64,000 nucleotides of DNA from JAXMBN01 sp046349875 (lineage in GTDB: Bacteria > Planctomycetota > Planctomycetia > Pirellulales > Pirellulaceae): positions 145,010-209,009 of the forward strand of contig JAXMBN010000004.1 in NCBI GenBank assembly GCA_046349875.1. The letters are read 5' to 3'. Below the pieces are notes generated by a model. That model saw only the letters and a program-made list of their open reading frames with translations, was not told the origin of the DNA and did not search any database. Shown here in pieces: positions 7,746 through 17,525 of this stretch. The stretch's first letter is position 1. Each line of letters opens with the position of its first letter. Both the position numbers and the translations under genes were made by a program.

Positions 7746-10241
7746 ATGCGCGCCATTTGCCCTACCTTTCGCGTGTCCCATCCAACATCCTCGTTCGCTT
7801 TTTTGTTTCTCGTTTTGTTGGTCGGTTCTTTTCCAAACCTCGTTTGGTCGCAAGATGCGTTTGATTTTGCGCATCGCTTGGTTCCGATCCTGAAGAAACA
7901 CTGCATAGAATGCCATGCTGGAGATCAGAAGAAAGGTAGCTTTTCGCTCAATACACGCGAATCCTTGCTTGCTGGTGGCGAGTCCGGCGAAGCGATCTTG
8001 AATCGTGAAAAATCATCCAGTGAATTGCTCCGCCGCGTTGAGTCGAACGATCCCGATGTCCGCATGCCGCCTGAAGGAAAAGGGCTCAACGAATCGGAAC
8101 TAGCAATCCTTCGAGAATGGATCAAACTCGAGTTGCCATGGGAACAAGGTTTTACCTTTGGAAGCCAAGGTTACGATCCACCGCTTCTACCTCGTCGCCC
8201 CACACTTCCCGAGCCACAGTCACCTCAACGAGCTCATGCCATTGATCGTATCCTCGATGCGGACCGAGCGAAACATGGGCTTACTCCCATTCCAAGTGTT
8301 GATGATGCTCAACTGGTACGACGTCTCTATCTCGACTTGATAGGCTTGCTGCCGACGCCTGAACAAACGAGCGAATTCGTCCATGACCCGTCACCCGATA
8401 AGCGATCGCGTTTGATTCGATCCTTGCTCAACCAGGACGTCGAGTATACCGAACACTGGCTGACGTTCTGGAATGACCTGTTCCGCAACGACTATTCTGG
8501 AACAGGTTTCATCACGGGTGGACGCACACAAATATCAAAGTGGCTCTATGACTCCCTCGTTCATAATAAACCGTACGATGTGATGGCTCGCGAACTGATC
8601 GCTCCACCCGATAAAGAGAGTGCTGGATTCGCCAATGGGATACGTTGGCGCGGCGAAGTCAGTGCAGGCCAAACGGTGGAGATTCAGTTCTCGCAAAGCA
8701 TTGGTCAGGCGTTTCTTGGTATCAATCTCAAATGCGCGTCATGCCATGACAGTTTCATCGATCGGTGGAAGCTCCAGGATGCCTATGGACTGGCAGCTGT
8801 GTATTCGAATACACCGTTGAAAATCCATCGCTGCGACAAGCCTACCGGCCAAGTTGCTAAGGCGGGCTGGCTCTTTCCTGAATTGGGCCAAGTCGATGCC
8901 GATGCACCACAGCCAGAGCGATTGCGTCAACTTGCCAATCTGATGACTCATCCGCAAAACGGACGATTCGCACGTACGATCTCTAATCGGCTGTGGCATC
9001 GTCTCATGGGTTATGGCATAGTCCATCCAACCGATGCGATGCAAAGCCAGCCCTGGAATGAGGACCTTTTAGACTACCTCGCCGTAGAGTTGGTGGATCA
9101 TCGTTACGACATCAAGGAATTGCTATTCCTCATCGCTTCATCGGAAGCATATCAAGCACAACCAGAACAATTGCAGGAAAAGAAAACAGCCGAAACCTAT
9201 GTTTATCATGGCCCTCGCTCCCGCCGCTTAACGGCGGAACAATTCGTCGACTCTGTTTGGCAACTCACAGGCTCGTCTCCTACCAAGTTCGATGCTCCCA
9301 TCATTCGTGGCAAACCAATCCAATCCGGTTCCGAATCCAAGCCTAATCCCATAAAAGCAACTGGCACATGGATTTGGTCGCCATCAAGCCAATCACCGAA
9401 AGGGGCTCCTGCTGGAGAGAAAGTCACGTTTCAACACAAGTTCACCATTGATCAACTTCCATCCAGAGCCTTTGGTGTGATCACTGTTGACAACGAGTAT
9501 CGACTGTGGATCAATCAGAACCTCATTGCGGAAGATGGCAATTGGGAGAGCTTGGAAGAGTTCGATGCGACGCCGAATTTACGTGTTGGAGAGAATGAGA
9601 TTCTGATTTTGGCAACCAATGGCGGCAGCTCTCCCAATCCAGCCGCACTTTTCTTCGAGATGAGGCTGATCGATGGCGATCAGACCCGTTCCATCGCATC
9701 CTCCACAGATTGGAGCACTACAAGCTCGGTCCCCGATGCGAAAGGCAACCTACCTAAGAAGATCAAAGAATGGCAAAATGCCGTCGTCGCGCAAGGGCCA
9801 TGGGGTAATCGCTTGCAGAAAGATATCGCCCAAGGACTGATCGGCAGAGAACTCCATCGTTCCATGGTTCGCGCATCGCTTGTGAAAGCCGATCCACTTA
9901 TGCGAAGTCTTGGCCGCCCCAACCGAGATCAAATCGTGAGCATGAGGCCAACAGAATTGACGACTCTCGAAGCCATGGACCTTTCCAATGGCGCCACTCT
10001 TGCCGAATGGTTGCAAAATGGTGCTATCCGGTGGCACAAAGAGCTTGCTTCATCTGGTGGCAAGTATCCATCCAATAAAGAATTACTGAATGCGATTTAT
10101 CAGTTCGCCATCTGCCGCTCACCGCGGCCGGATGAATTTAAGATCATCGAAGAAATGACTGGCCCGACGCTGGAACTCTCCGAGTTAGAGGACATCCTTT
10201 GGGCAATTGTCATGCTTCCCGAATTTCAATACGTCCGCTAG
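7746..10241 (+). CDS. Planctomycete cytochrome c (PSCyt1) / DUF1549 / DUF1553 protein
   Basis: About 831 aa from ATG 7746. An in-frame ATG at 7689 is the alternative, but 7746 places a signal peptide (FLFLVLLVGSFPNLVWS) directly at the N-terminus. PSCyt1 carries the haem-binding CxxCH (HCIECHAGD) and the RMPPEGKGL loop. DUF1549 follows (AIDRILDADRAKHG, RRLYLDLIGLLPTPEQ) with a second CxxCH (CASCHDSFID). DUF1553 forms the C-terminus (NRLWHRLMGYGIVHP, LPEFQYVR). A CBM-like beta domain with WIWSPSSQSP seems inserted before it. The gene is paired with DUF1501, 32 bases downstream, the standard planctomycete arrangement. It is probably a periplasmic oxidoreductase or sugar-acting system of unresolved substrate. 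Confidence 0.92.
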   Translation: MRAICPTFRVSHPTSSFAFLFLVLLVGSFPNLVWSQDAFDFAHRLVPILKKHCIECHAGDQKKGSFSLNTRESLLAGGESGEAILNREKSSSELLRRVESNDPDVRMPPEGKGLNESELAILREWIKLELPWEQGFTFGSQGYDPPLLPRRPTLPEPQSPQRAHAIDRILDADRAKHGLTPIPSVDDAQLVRRLYLDLIGLLPTPEQTSEFVHDPSPDKRSRLIRSLLNQDVEYTEHWLTFWNDLFRNDYSGTGFITGGRTQISKWLYDSLVHNKPYDVMARELIAPPDKESAGFANGIRWRGEVSAGQTVEIQFSQSIGQAFLGINLKCASCHDSFIDRWKLQDAYGLAAVYSNTPLKIHRCDKPTGQVAKAGWLFPELGQVDADAPQPERLRQLANLMTHPQNGRFARTISNRLWHRLMGYGIVHPTDAMQSQPWNEDLLDYLAVELVDHRYDIKELLFLIASSEAYQAQPEQLQEKKTAETYVYHGPRSRRLTAEQFVDSVWQLTGSSPTKFDAPIIRGKPIQSGSESKPNPIKATGTWIWSPSSQSPKGAPAGEKVTFQHKFTIDQLPSRAFGVITVDNEYRLWINQNLIAEDGNWESLEEFDATPNLRVGENEILILATNGGSSPNPAALFFEMRLIDGDQTRSIASSTDWSTTSSVPDAKGNLPKKIKEWQNAVVAQGPWGNRLQKDIAQGLIGRELHRSMVRASLVKADPLMRSLGRPNRDQIVSMRPTELTTLEAMDLSNGATLAEWLQNGAIRWHKELASSGGKYPSNKELLNAIYQFAICRSPRPDEFKIIEEMTGPTLELSELEDILWAIVMLPEFQYVR

Positions 10242-10273
10242 CTCCATTTCCCTTTTGGCATGGATCCAATCTG

Positions 10274-11509
10274 ATGACAATCCATTTTGAAACCGATCCC
10301 AATGCACCGAAGTCGCATGCACGACGCGAGTTTCTCAAGCATCTTTCACTCGCCGCCACGACTACACTCGGCATGGGTGCACCTCGACAACTCCATGCGA
10401 TGTCGATTGGAGACCGTGTTGCCAATCCCACTCCGAAGGCAGACGCAATCATTGTGCTGTGGATGGCTGGCGGAATGGGTGCGCCCGATACATTCGATCC
10501 CAAGTATTACGAGCCATTTGAAGTTGGCAAACCCATCGCTCAAGTGCTGAGCACATTCCCATCGATTCGAACAGCGGTCGATGATATCGAGATCAGCGAA
10601 GGGTTAGAGAATATCGCACCGATCATGGATCGCGCAACATTGGTTCGATCCCATGTCCAACCTGATTTGGGAAGCATTCTTCATTCTAGGCACCAATACC
10701 ATTGGCATACAGGATATGTACCTCCCCAAACCGTTGCTTGTCCGCATTTGGGTTCGTGGATTGCCAAGGTGCTCGGCCCCAATAACCCTGTGATCCCTCC
10801 CTTTATCAATATCGGTCAACGGCTCGAAGGGATTGGCGAGCAGGAAGAACTGAAGGCTTTTACAACGGCCGGATTCTTTGGAAGTGAATACGCTCCAATG
10901 AATTTGCCATTCCCGGAAGAAGCCGCAATTTCCGTTCGGCCACCGAAGGGAATGGAATTATCTCGATTTCAGAATCGCCATCGCTTCTATCGAAAGCTTG
11001 CCGATTCCCATCCAGACCGCGAACACATGAGCGATTTTCAACGCGATTCGATGATCCGTTCCATGGAAGGCGCCTATCGGCTCCTCGAGTCCAAAGAACG
11101 TGATGCGTTCGATATCTCACTTGAGCCCAAAGAGAGTTACGAAAAGTACGATACGGGCCGTTTTGGACGTGGTTGCTTACTAGCAAGGCGATTGGTCGAA
11201 GCGGGTGCTCGCTATGTGGAAGTGACGACAGAGTACGTACCCTTTTTGCATTGGGACACGCATGCCAATGGGCATACCACGTTGCAAAGAATGAAATCGG
11301 AGATCGATCGCCCCATCGCTCAACTGATACGCGATCTCGAGTCGCGAGGATTGCTCGACAGAACGCTCGTCGTCCTTGCCAGTGAATTTAGCCGAGACAT
11401 GATCATGGAGGGACAACCAGGATCGAGTGCAACCGATCAAGCAGAAAAAGTCGACAAGATGACCGAGCTCAAACATTACGGCTTGCACCGGCACTTCACT
11501 GCTGGATAA
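10274..11509 (+). CDS. DUF1501 Tat-exported sulfatase-like protein, cut short by an in-frame TAA
   Basis: The 411-aa product starts at ATG 10274, just downstream of its PSCyt1/DUF1549/DUF1553 partner, and has a twin-arginine motif (RREFLKHLSL). DUF1501 belongs to the alkaline-phosphatase superfamily and is exported. Visible family motifs are IVLWMAGGMGAPDTFDPK, HSRHQYHWHTGY and VVLASEFSRD. The frame stops at TAA 11507-11509 right after HRHFTAG. The expected continuation (SVVLWGGGMKKGF...) follows in the same frame up to 11737. One base change (AAA to TAA) explains the stop. Possible explanations are mutation, sequence error or readthrough; the sequence alone cannot decide. Confidence 0.85.
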   Translation: MTIHFETDPNAPKSHARREFLKHLSLAATTTLGMGAPRQLHAMSIGDRVANPTPKADAIIVLWMAGGMGAPDTFDPKYYEPFEVGKPIAQVLSTFPSIRTAVDDIEISEGLENIAPIMDRATLVRSHVQPDLGSILHSRHQYHWHTGYVPPQTVACPHLGSWIAKVLGPNNPVIPPFINIGQRLEGIGEQEELKAFTTAGFFGSEYAPMNLPFPEEAAISVRPPKGMELSRFQNRHRFYRKLADSHPDREHMSDFQRDSMIRSMEGAYRLLESKERDAFDISLEPKESYEKYDTGRFGRGCLLARRLVEAGARYVEVTTEYVPFLHWDTHANGHTTLQRMKSEIDRPIAQLIRDLESRGLLDRTLVVLASEFSRDMIMEGQPGSSATDQAEKVDKMTELKHYGLHRHFTAG

Positions 11510-11737
11510 AGTGTTGTCCTGTGGGGTGGCGGAATGAAAAAGGGGTTCCTTTATGGAAAAACCTCGCCCGAAAGGCCATGCATCGCCATCGAAAATCCAG
11601 TGACCGTGACCGATTTACATGCAACCCTATTAACAGCACTCGGTGTCAGTCCCAAGACGGTATTCGAAGTGGAACGGCGTCCCTTCTATGTCACCGAAGA
11701 CGGAAAAGGTGAGCCCAAGATGGATCTCTTTGCGTGA
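11510..11737 (+). pseudogene. In-frame carboxy-terminal remainder of the DUF1501 gene
   Basis: Directly after the TAA the same frame continues with SVVLWGGGMKKGFLYG, then ENPVTVTDLHATLL and RPFYVTEDGKGEPKMDLFA, which is the normal C-terminus of DUF1501 proteins. There is no ribosome-binding site at the stop. The ATG at 11534 is an internal Met. The whole gene without the stop would be 487 aa, normal for the family. Confidence 0.8.
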
Positions 11738-11787
11738 GTCTTTAGCGGATCAACCCTCCGCTTGGATTGTTTTACGTTCGCTAAAAC

Positions 11788-11824
11788 AAAAAGACTCGGC
11801 AGCAATGACTGCAGAGTCTTTTGG
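11788..11824 (-). terminator. Bidirectional terminator between DUF1501 and glgX
   Basis: The arms AAAAGACTC (11789-11797) and GAGTCTTTT (11814-11822) have a secondary GCAG/CTGC stem inside. A/T tracts on both sides fit termination of both converging genes. Confidence 0.8.
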
Positions 11825-11853
11825 GGATTGATGTTGAAAGCCGAGAGGCTGAA

Positions 11854-13938
11854 TTACTCTTCGCTCACGTAAACTTTCATAGACCGATAAACAAGTTCGA
11901 TCTGTCGATTCTGCGGCGGTTCCGGTCCATCCAAGTTGGCATAGATATCGTTGGGATGATCTGCGCTCGTATCAAGGAACAGCTTCCACCGAAGCCCTTT
12001 GGTTTGATCGGGAAGATGGAAGAGTTTGGATTCGTGCGTTCCATTCATCAGAATCAGAACGTCGCGACCAACCCCTTCAGGGTCATCGTAGATCGGTGGC
12101 TTCGCCAACCAACAAACAAGCGATCCATCGGTATTGTCCCAATGAATAGGAAGCCCATTGTTTTGGAACCAACTCACATCGGGAACACCGCGATGATCGT
12201 GTGGCCGCCCAGTGAGGAAGCGATTGCGACGAACAGCCGGTTGCATGCGACGGAAGTGGATGAGCACTTGTACGAATCGCACGAGCTCTTCGTTCGATTT
12301 CACCAATCCCCAATTAAACCATGACGTTTCATTGTCTTGGCAATAGGCATTGTTGTTACCCTTTTGCGTACGACGACACTCGTCGCCCATCACGAGCATT
12401 GGCACGCCTTGGCTCAAAAGCAACGTCGACAAAAAGTTCTTGATCTGCCGCGTTCGAATATTCTCGATCGACTTCTTTCGAGTCGGACCTTCTACACCAT
12501 AGTTGTCACTACAGTTGTTGTTGTCGCCGTCTCGATTGCCTTCGCGGTTGTCTTCATTGTGCTTATCCTTGTAGGTCACCAAATCATTCATGGTGAAGCC
12601 ATCATGGGATGTGATGAAGTTGATGCTGCAGTAGGGTGCACGGCCAGCATGCTCGTAGAGATCAGAGGAACCACTGAGTCGCGTGGCCATCGCTCCGACC
12701 AAGCCGCTATCTCCCCTCCAATATCTTCGTACATCATCGCGATACCGTCCGTTCCACTCGGCCCATCGCAAATCGCCAAAGGAACCAACTTGATACGCTC
12801 CTGCGGCATCCCAAGCTTCAGCAATGATCTTGGTATCTGCGAGCATTGGATCTTCCGCAATCGCTTCGACCAATGGTGGATTCGGCATCAAATTGCCATG
12901 ACGATCGCGACTTAAAATACTTGCCAAATCGAATCGGAATCCATCGACGTGATAGTTGTGAACCCAATGTCGCAGGCAGTGGAAAATGAGTTCGCGGGAG
13001 ATTGGATGATTTCCATTGAAGGTGTTACCACATCCCGAGTAGTTGCTGTAATGAGCTCCGCCGGAATTCAATATGTAATACACACGATTCTCTAAACCTT
13101 TGAAGGTGAGAACCGGTCCCATCTCATTCCCTTCACAGGTATGGTTGAACACCACGTCCAGGATCACTTCGATTCCAGCTTGGTGAAGGGCCTTCACCAT
13201 TTGCTTGAACTCGTTCACCTGAGCACCAGGTGCTTTGGAGTGAGCGTATCCACGATGAGGAGAGAAGAAAGCTAGTGGATCATAGCCCCAATAGTTTGGA
13301 CGCTCAGGATGATTTCCGTGCACATCCATGATGGGAAACTCGTGAACCGGCATCAATTCAACGGCTGTAACTCCCAAGCTCTTCAGATAAGGGATTTTTT
13401 CAATGACACCCAGATAGGAACCTGGATGCTGCACCTTTGCAGTTTTGCAATTGGTGAATCCCTTCACATGCATTTCATAGATGATGGTTTCAGAGAGCGG
13501 GCGTCGCAGGTGGCGATCGCCTTCCCAATCGAAATAATCATCCACTACAACGCACTTGGGAGGGCGAATGACTCCATCGGTACTCTTCTGAAAACAACCG
13601 GCCAACGCTTTCGCGTACGGGTCGATCAATCGAGCATTCCCATCGAACCATTGCCCCGAATCGGGATCGAATGGTCCATTGGCTTGAAAATGATACAGCT
13701 GTCCGGGGCCAATTCCTGGAACAAAAATGCTCCAAATATCTCCCCAGCGATCGGTCTCCCGATCAAACTCGATCACCTCGGAAGGTTCCCGATCTTCGAC
13801 ATCCTTGTACAGCAAAAGGCGCATAGCAGTCGCAGAGCGACTAAAGACGACGAACTGCACTCCTCGCTCGTTCACGATCGCCCCAAAGGGGAGCTTATAA
13901 GAAAATTGAAGTTCAGGAAGCGGTTGCCGCATGAGCAT
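11854..13938 (-). CDS. glgX: Glycogen debranching enzyme GlgX (isoamylase family, GH13)
   Basis: This 694-aa protein hydrolyses alpha-1,6 branches of glycogen in the cytoplasm. It has an N-terminal CBM48-like domain (PFGAIVNERGVQFVVFSRSA) and then the GH13 barrel: VTAVELMPVHEF, VILDVVFNHTCEGNE, the nucleophile region GFRFDLAS, acid/base AEAWDAAG, and the third acidic residue in FITSHDGFTMND. The C-terminal NAYCQDNETSWFNW and FRRMQPAVRR segments are characteristic of GlgX/isoamylase. The length is normal. ATG 13932 is an equally possible start. It is divergent from purM. Confidence 0.95.
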   Translation of the reverse strand: MLMRQPLPELQFSYKLPFGAIVNERGVQFVVFSRSATAMRLLLYKDVEDREPSEVIEFDRETDRWGDIWSIFVPGIGPGQLYHFQANGPFDPDSGQWFDGNARLIDPYAKALAGCFQKSTDGVIRPPKCVVVDDYFDWEGDRHLRRPLSETIIYEMHVKGFTNCKTAKVQHPGSYLGVIEKIPYLKSLGVTAVELMPVHEFPIMDVHGNHPERPNYWGYDPLAFFSPHRGYAHSKAPGAQVNEFKQMVKALHQAGIEVILDVVFNHTCEGNEMGPVLTFKGLENRVYYILNSGGAHYSNYSGCGNTFNGNHPISRELIFHCLRHWVHNYHVDGFRFDLASILSRDRHGNLMPNPPLVEAIAEDPMLADTKIIAEAWDAAGAYQVGSFGDLRWAEWNGRYRDDVRRYWRGDSGLVGAMATRLSGSSDLYEHAGRAPYCSINFITSHDGFTMNDLVTYKDKHNEDNREGNRDGDNNNCSDNYGVEGPTRKKSIENIRTRQIKNFLSTLLLSQGVPMLVMGDECRRTQKGNNNAYCQDNETSWFNWGLVKSNEELVRFVQVLIHFRRMQPAVRRNRFLTGRPHDHRGVPDVSWFQNNGLPIHWDNTDGSLVCWLAKPPIYDDPEGVGRDVLILMNGTHESKLFHLPDQTKGLRWKLFLDTSADHPNDIYANLDGPEPPQNRQIELVYRSMKVYVSEE

Positions 13939-14319
13939 ACTAGTTGCAGATCCTTTCCGACAAAAAATGCATGATGGTCCTCAGTGGCAAAGGAACCATA
14001 CCACGGCAAATTCGGTGGACTGCAACCGACTGTTTGGAACTCCGAAAAAAAGGGCCTAAGGCATGTCGCGCTGAACTTCAAGCCAAAGATTGTCGAAAAC
14101 GCACGCGAAATGGACGAGGAAACCTCGGGAAACCGCTCCGATTGTGCAAAGTAAAGCAGGTCAGTTTCGATCTAACGTACTGGATAGATAAACTGGGATA
14201 AATCCCTGAGGGCTGCTCCAATTTGAATTTTGTTGGCATAATAGGGTTCTCTTTCGGATGGCATTTCCGGAATGGAACGAGCCGAGCCGCCTCGAAGCCC
14301 GCAGGATTCGATTCAAAGA
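13939..14319. other. Divergent intergenic region, glgX/purM
   Basis: This 380-bp region between two divergently read genes should contain both promoters. I see no supported gene, repeat or RNA structure. Confidence 0.4.
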
Positions 14320-15381
14320 ATGACTACAACTTATAAAGATAGTGGCGTCGATTTGGAACTCTACGAAGATTCCATGAAACGACTCCCCAAGTGGATGCAT
14401 CGCACTTTCAGCCCTCGCGTAGTGCGCAATGATGGTGGCTTCGCTGGATTGTTTCGTCTCGATTTTGCAGGACCACTTTTCGCCCGCAACTATCGCGATC
14501 CGATTCTCGTCTCGGGAACCGATGGTGTTGGCACCAAACTAAAGGTGGCATTGAAAGCCGGACGTCATGCCACTGTAGGCATCGATTTAGTTGCCATGTG
14601 TGTGAATGACGTACTTTGTACGGGCGCTGAGCCGCTGTTCTTTTTAGATTATGTGGCGATGTCGCGCGACAATCCGCCTCTACTCGAAGAGATAGTGAAA
14701 GGCGTCGCCGAAGGTTGCGTGCAAGCCGATTGCAGTTTGCTCGGTGGGGAGACGGCTATCATGCCCGATCTCTATTCAGGCGATGACTATGATCTCGCGG
14801 GCTTTTCGGTCGGTGTCGTGGAAAAACGGCACCTTGTAACGGGCCAGGCGATCAGCGAAGGAGATGTTATTCTAGGAATCGCTTCCTCAGGCGTTCACTC
14901 CAATGGCTTCAGCCTCGTTCGCAAAATTGTTTTCGAGAAAGCAAAACTTGGCATCGACGATTTCGTTCCCGATCTCAATGAAACCGTTGGGGATTGCCTT
15001 CTTCGTCCAACATTGATTTATGCTTCCTTGTTGCGGAGCATTTTGAATCACTATCGCGTAAAGAATGTGGTTCATGGAATCGGCCACATTACCGGCGGAG
15101 GTTTGCTCGAAAATACCGAACGCATCCTGCCACCGCATGTCGATCTCGTCTTTGAAAAGGGAACGTGGGACATTCCTCCTGTTTTCACTTGGCTTCAGAA
15201 GCTTGGCAATGTTCCTGAAGATGAAATGTACCATGTATTCAACATGGGGATTGGCTTTACGCTCGTGGTAAGCCCCTTCTATGCCAACAAGATTGCCGAA
15301 TTGATTACCGGCGCCGGATATCGTTGCTGGCAAATCGGCTCAGCCCAAGCAGGCTCAGGAAAGAGCCGCTGGAAATCCTGA
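14320..15381 (+). CDS. purM: Phosphoribosylformylglycinamidine cyclo-ligase (AIR synthetase)
   Basis: This is the fifth step of de novo purine synthesis: ATP-dependent ring closure of FGAM to AIR. From ATG 14320 (MTTTYKDSGVDLE) the product is 353 aa, a normal PurM length. An upstream ATG at 14272 would add 16 unconserved residues. Signatures are YKDSGVD at the N-terminus, SGTDGVGTKLKVA (ATP site), VNDVLCTGAEPLFFLDY, GGETAIMPDLY, ASSGVHSNGFSLVR, and HGIGHITGGGLLEN. No other purine gene is adjacent. Confidence 0.95.
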   Translation: MTTTYKDSGVDLELYEDSMKRLPKWMHRTFSPRVVRNDGGFAGLFRLDFAGPLFARNYRDPILVSGTDGVGTKLKVALKAGRHATVGIDLVAMCVNDVLCTGAEPLFFLDYVAMSRDNPPLLEEIVKGVAEGCVQADCSLLGGETAIMPDLYSGDDYDLAGFSVGVVEKRHLVTGQAISEGDVILGIASSGVHSNGFSLVRKIVFEKAKLGIDDFVPDLNETVGDCLLRPTLIYASLLRSILNHYRVKNVVHGIGHITGGGLLENTERILPPHVDLVFEKGTWDIPPVFTWLQKLGNVPEDEMYHVFNMGIGFTLVVSPFYANKIAELITGAGYRCWQIGSAQAGSGKSRWKS

Positions 15382-15493
15382 ACAACTCCGCATTCGCTCA
15401 ACGCGTAGGATCATCGTTCCAACTTCAAACCATTGCGGAGCGACGAACTCTCCGCAGAGATTACTGCGAGTACTCGAAGCACTGGGCTAGTCC

Positions 15494-16522
15494 TTAAGGC
15501 GCTGGCCGCGACGGTCGCTGCGGTTGTGGATATAAGCAGCAATCCACAGGACAAACATCGTGACTTGGACCAAGACATCCGAGAGCCAGCTTTTCCATGG
15601 TCGGATCCAATCTTTCTTCGATCAACTCTCGGATCATGCGAATAAATCGTGGATGAACGCCAATCGTTGGTGATCGTACAAATTGAATGCCCAAAGCATC
15701 ACATTGTTCCTTGGCTTCGGTATCCAAATCGAACAGCACTTCAATGTGATCTGAAAGAAATCCAATGGGCTGAACGATGACGCTCTTGATTCCCTTCTCT
15801 TGATGAAGAGCTTCGATACGATCGACAACATCCGGCTCAAGCCAGGGTTGTTGCGGTGGGCCCGAACGGCTTTGAAAAACCAATTCCCAATGATCATGAC
15901 CCGCGAGTTCGGCGATCAGCCGCGCTGCCTCACGCAGTTGCTTTTCATAGCGGCAATGATCTGCCATCGACTGAGGAATACTATGGGCCGTAAACAGAAC
16001 CGGAGTTGACGCACGTAGATCCTCAGAAATCATTCCCAAGGATGACTTGAGAATTTCAGCCTGAGGTTCGATGAAGCCTGGATGATTGAAGGGCATCCGG
16101 ACTTTTTCAACCACTGGAGCATTTGCTCCAACGGTTTCCTGAGCGGCGGCGATGTTCTCGCGGTACTGACGACACCCACTGTACGAGCTAAAGGTGGAAG
16201 TAAAGAACGCCAGTGCCCTGCGCACTCCACGATCCGCCATTTCCTGCATGGTATCTGGGAGCATTGGATGCCAATTGCGATTTCCCCAGTAGATGGGCAA
16301 CGTGATGCCTGCTTGATCGAGCTCTACCCGCAACGCCGCAATCATCGCCCTGCATTGCTCATTGATTGGACTCACTCCACCAAAATGCATGTAATGCTCT
16401 TCGACTTCGAGCATCCGTTCGCGAGGAACGTTCTTTCCTCGCAACACATTTTCCAAGAAAGGCATCACGTCGTTGGGGCCCTCCGGACCTCCGAACGACA
16501 CCACCAGAATTGCGTCGTACAT
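15494..16522 (-). CDS. hemH: Ferrochelatase
   Basis: This enzyme inserts Fe2+ into the porphyrin ring at the end of haem synthesis. It is 342 aa. The N-terminal VVSFGGPEGPNDVMPFL matches the family. The catalytic His lies in LFTAHSIP, and the conserved FLSDHIEVLFDLD segment is present. GAAGG lies about six bases before the ATG. No membrane-anchor helix is visible, but the Cys-containing tail (DVCPVDCCLYP) recalls [2Fe-2S] or metal-binding ends in some ferrochelatases; that link is inference. It is co-oriented with the esterase gene upstream (40-base gap). Protoporphyrin and coproporphyrin substrates cannot be told apart here. Confidence 0.93.
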   Translation of the reverse strand: MYDAILVVSFGGPEGPNDVMPFLENVLRGKNVPRERMLEVEEHYMHFGGVSPINEQCRAMIAALRVELDQAGITLPIYWGNRNWHPMLPDTMQEMADRGVRRALAFFTSTFSSYSGCRQYRENIAAAQETVGANAPVVEKVRMPFNHPGFIEPQAEILKSSLGMISEDLRASTPVLFTAHSIPQSMADHCRYEKQLREAARLIAELAGHDHWELVFQSRSGPPQQPWLEPDVVDRIEALHQEKGIKSVIVQPIGFLSDHIEVLFDLDTEAKEQCDALGIQFVRSPTIGVHPRFIRMIRELIEERLDPTMEKLALGCLGPSHDVCPVDCCLYPQPQRPSRPAP

Positions 16523-16562
16523 AGCAACCTTCTTCTTCGATTCGGTTTTATTTTCAGTGCAA

Positions 16563-17447
16563 TTAGGGGAGCATTTTTAGGGACTTGAGCCACTGTTCGC
16601 ATAGCATGGGCCAATGCTCGGCCCCAGCCATTCCCTTGGCGAGCCCAACACCGTGGCGACCTTTGGGAAAGACATGCAATTCGCTCAAGACACCTTTTTC
16701 CACCAGGGCACCATAGAATTTGAGACTATTGATCGGCAACACCACCTTATCTTCTTGGGTATGAAACAAAAACGTTGGTGGCGTTGCTTCCGAAACATGA
16801 TATTCATTTGACAAGCTTCGAACGAGTTCGGGATCTGGAGCATCGCCAAGGAGGTTCTTTTGGCTTCCGAGGTGCGTGTAGGGCTGCCCCATTCCAATGA
16901 CGGGATAGCAGAGGATTCCAAAGTCCGGTCGCGAAGACTGCTTGGCGACTGGATCAACGCTCGATGCATCTCCTGCATCAAAATGCGTAAGAACCGTCGA
17001 CACCAAATGCCCCCCCGCCGAAAATCCAATGATGCCGATTCGTTCTGGATCGACATTCCACTCAGATGCTTGATTCCGCATCAAGCGGACGGCTCTTTGT
17101 GCGTCCTGCAAAGGGCATGGGTGACCATATCCTTTTCCGCGATGCCGATAATCGCAAATCAGAGCCACCATACCCATGGAATTGGCCCATCGAGCGATTT
17201 GGTGGCCTTCGTGATCCATGGCCAGTCCTCCGTAACCGCCGCCTGGGCAGATGACGAGGCCTGGCTTCTTTTCTTTGGAGTCGAGTCCGTAGAGAATTCC
17301 TTGGGGTTGATCCTTGGCTTCGCTACCTAGTGCACCTGGTGCTCCGTCTTTCCACAGCGGTAAGCTCTTGGGCTCCGCCGCATGCAAAGGAACGCACCAA
17401 CCGACAAGCATTAGAAAACACGTAGACCAAAAGACTCGAGACATCAT
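16563..17447 (-). CDS. Secreted alpha/beta-hydrolase, acetyl-esterase-like
   Basis: This 294-aa protein has a signal peptide (STCFLMLVGWCVPLHAAE). It has the BD-FAE/xylan acetylesterase fold signature: ICPGGGYGGLAMDHEG (oxyanion region), nucleophile GFSAGGH, acid in HTQEDKVV and His in GRHGVG. AGGAG is five bases before the first of two tandem ATG codons. The substrate is probably an ester of a polysaccharide or other carbohydrate. Exact specificity cannot be read. Confidence 0.85.
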   Translation of the reverse strand: MMSRVFWSTCFLMLVGWCVPLHAAEPKSLPLWKDGAPGALGSEAKDQPQGILYGLDSKEKKPGLVICPGGGYGGLAMDHEGHQIARWANSMGMVALICDYRHRGKGYGHPCPLQDAQRAVRLMRNQASEWNVDPERIGIIGFSAGGHLVSTVLTHFDAGDASSVDPVAKQSSRPDFGILCYPVIGMGQPYTHLGSQKNLLGDAPDPELVRSLSNEYHVSEATPPTFLFHTQEDKVVLPINSLKFYGALVEKGVLSELHVFPKGRHGVGLAKGMAGAEHWPMLCEQWLKSLKMLP

Positions 17448-17525
17448 TCATTCTCCTTGGATGAAGATCATGTTTCTGCGAGCGATATCCGGTTTTCGCG
17501 GCCGAATCGGCTATTTTGAAGCTGG

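Noticed and set aside
13309..13974. Long plus-strand frame inside glgX
   Set aside because: It lies antisense to the conserved GH13 protein and has no recognisable domain.
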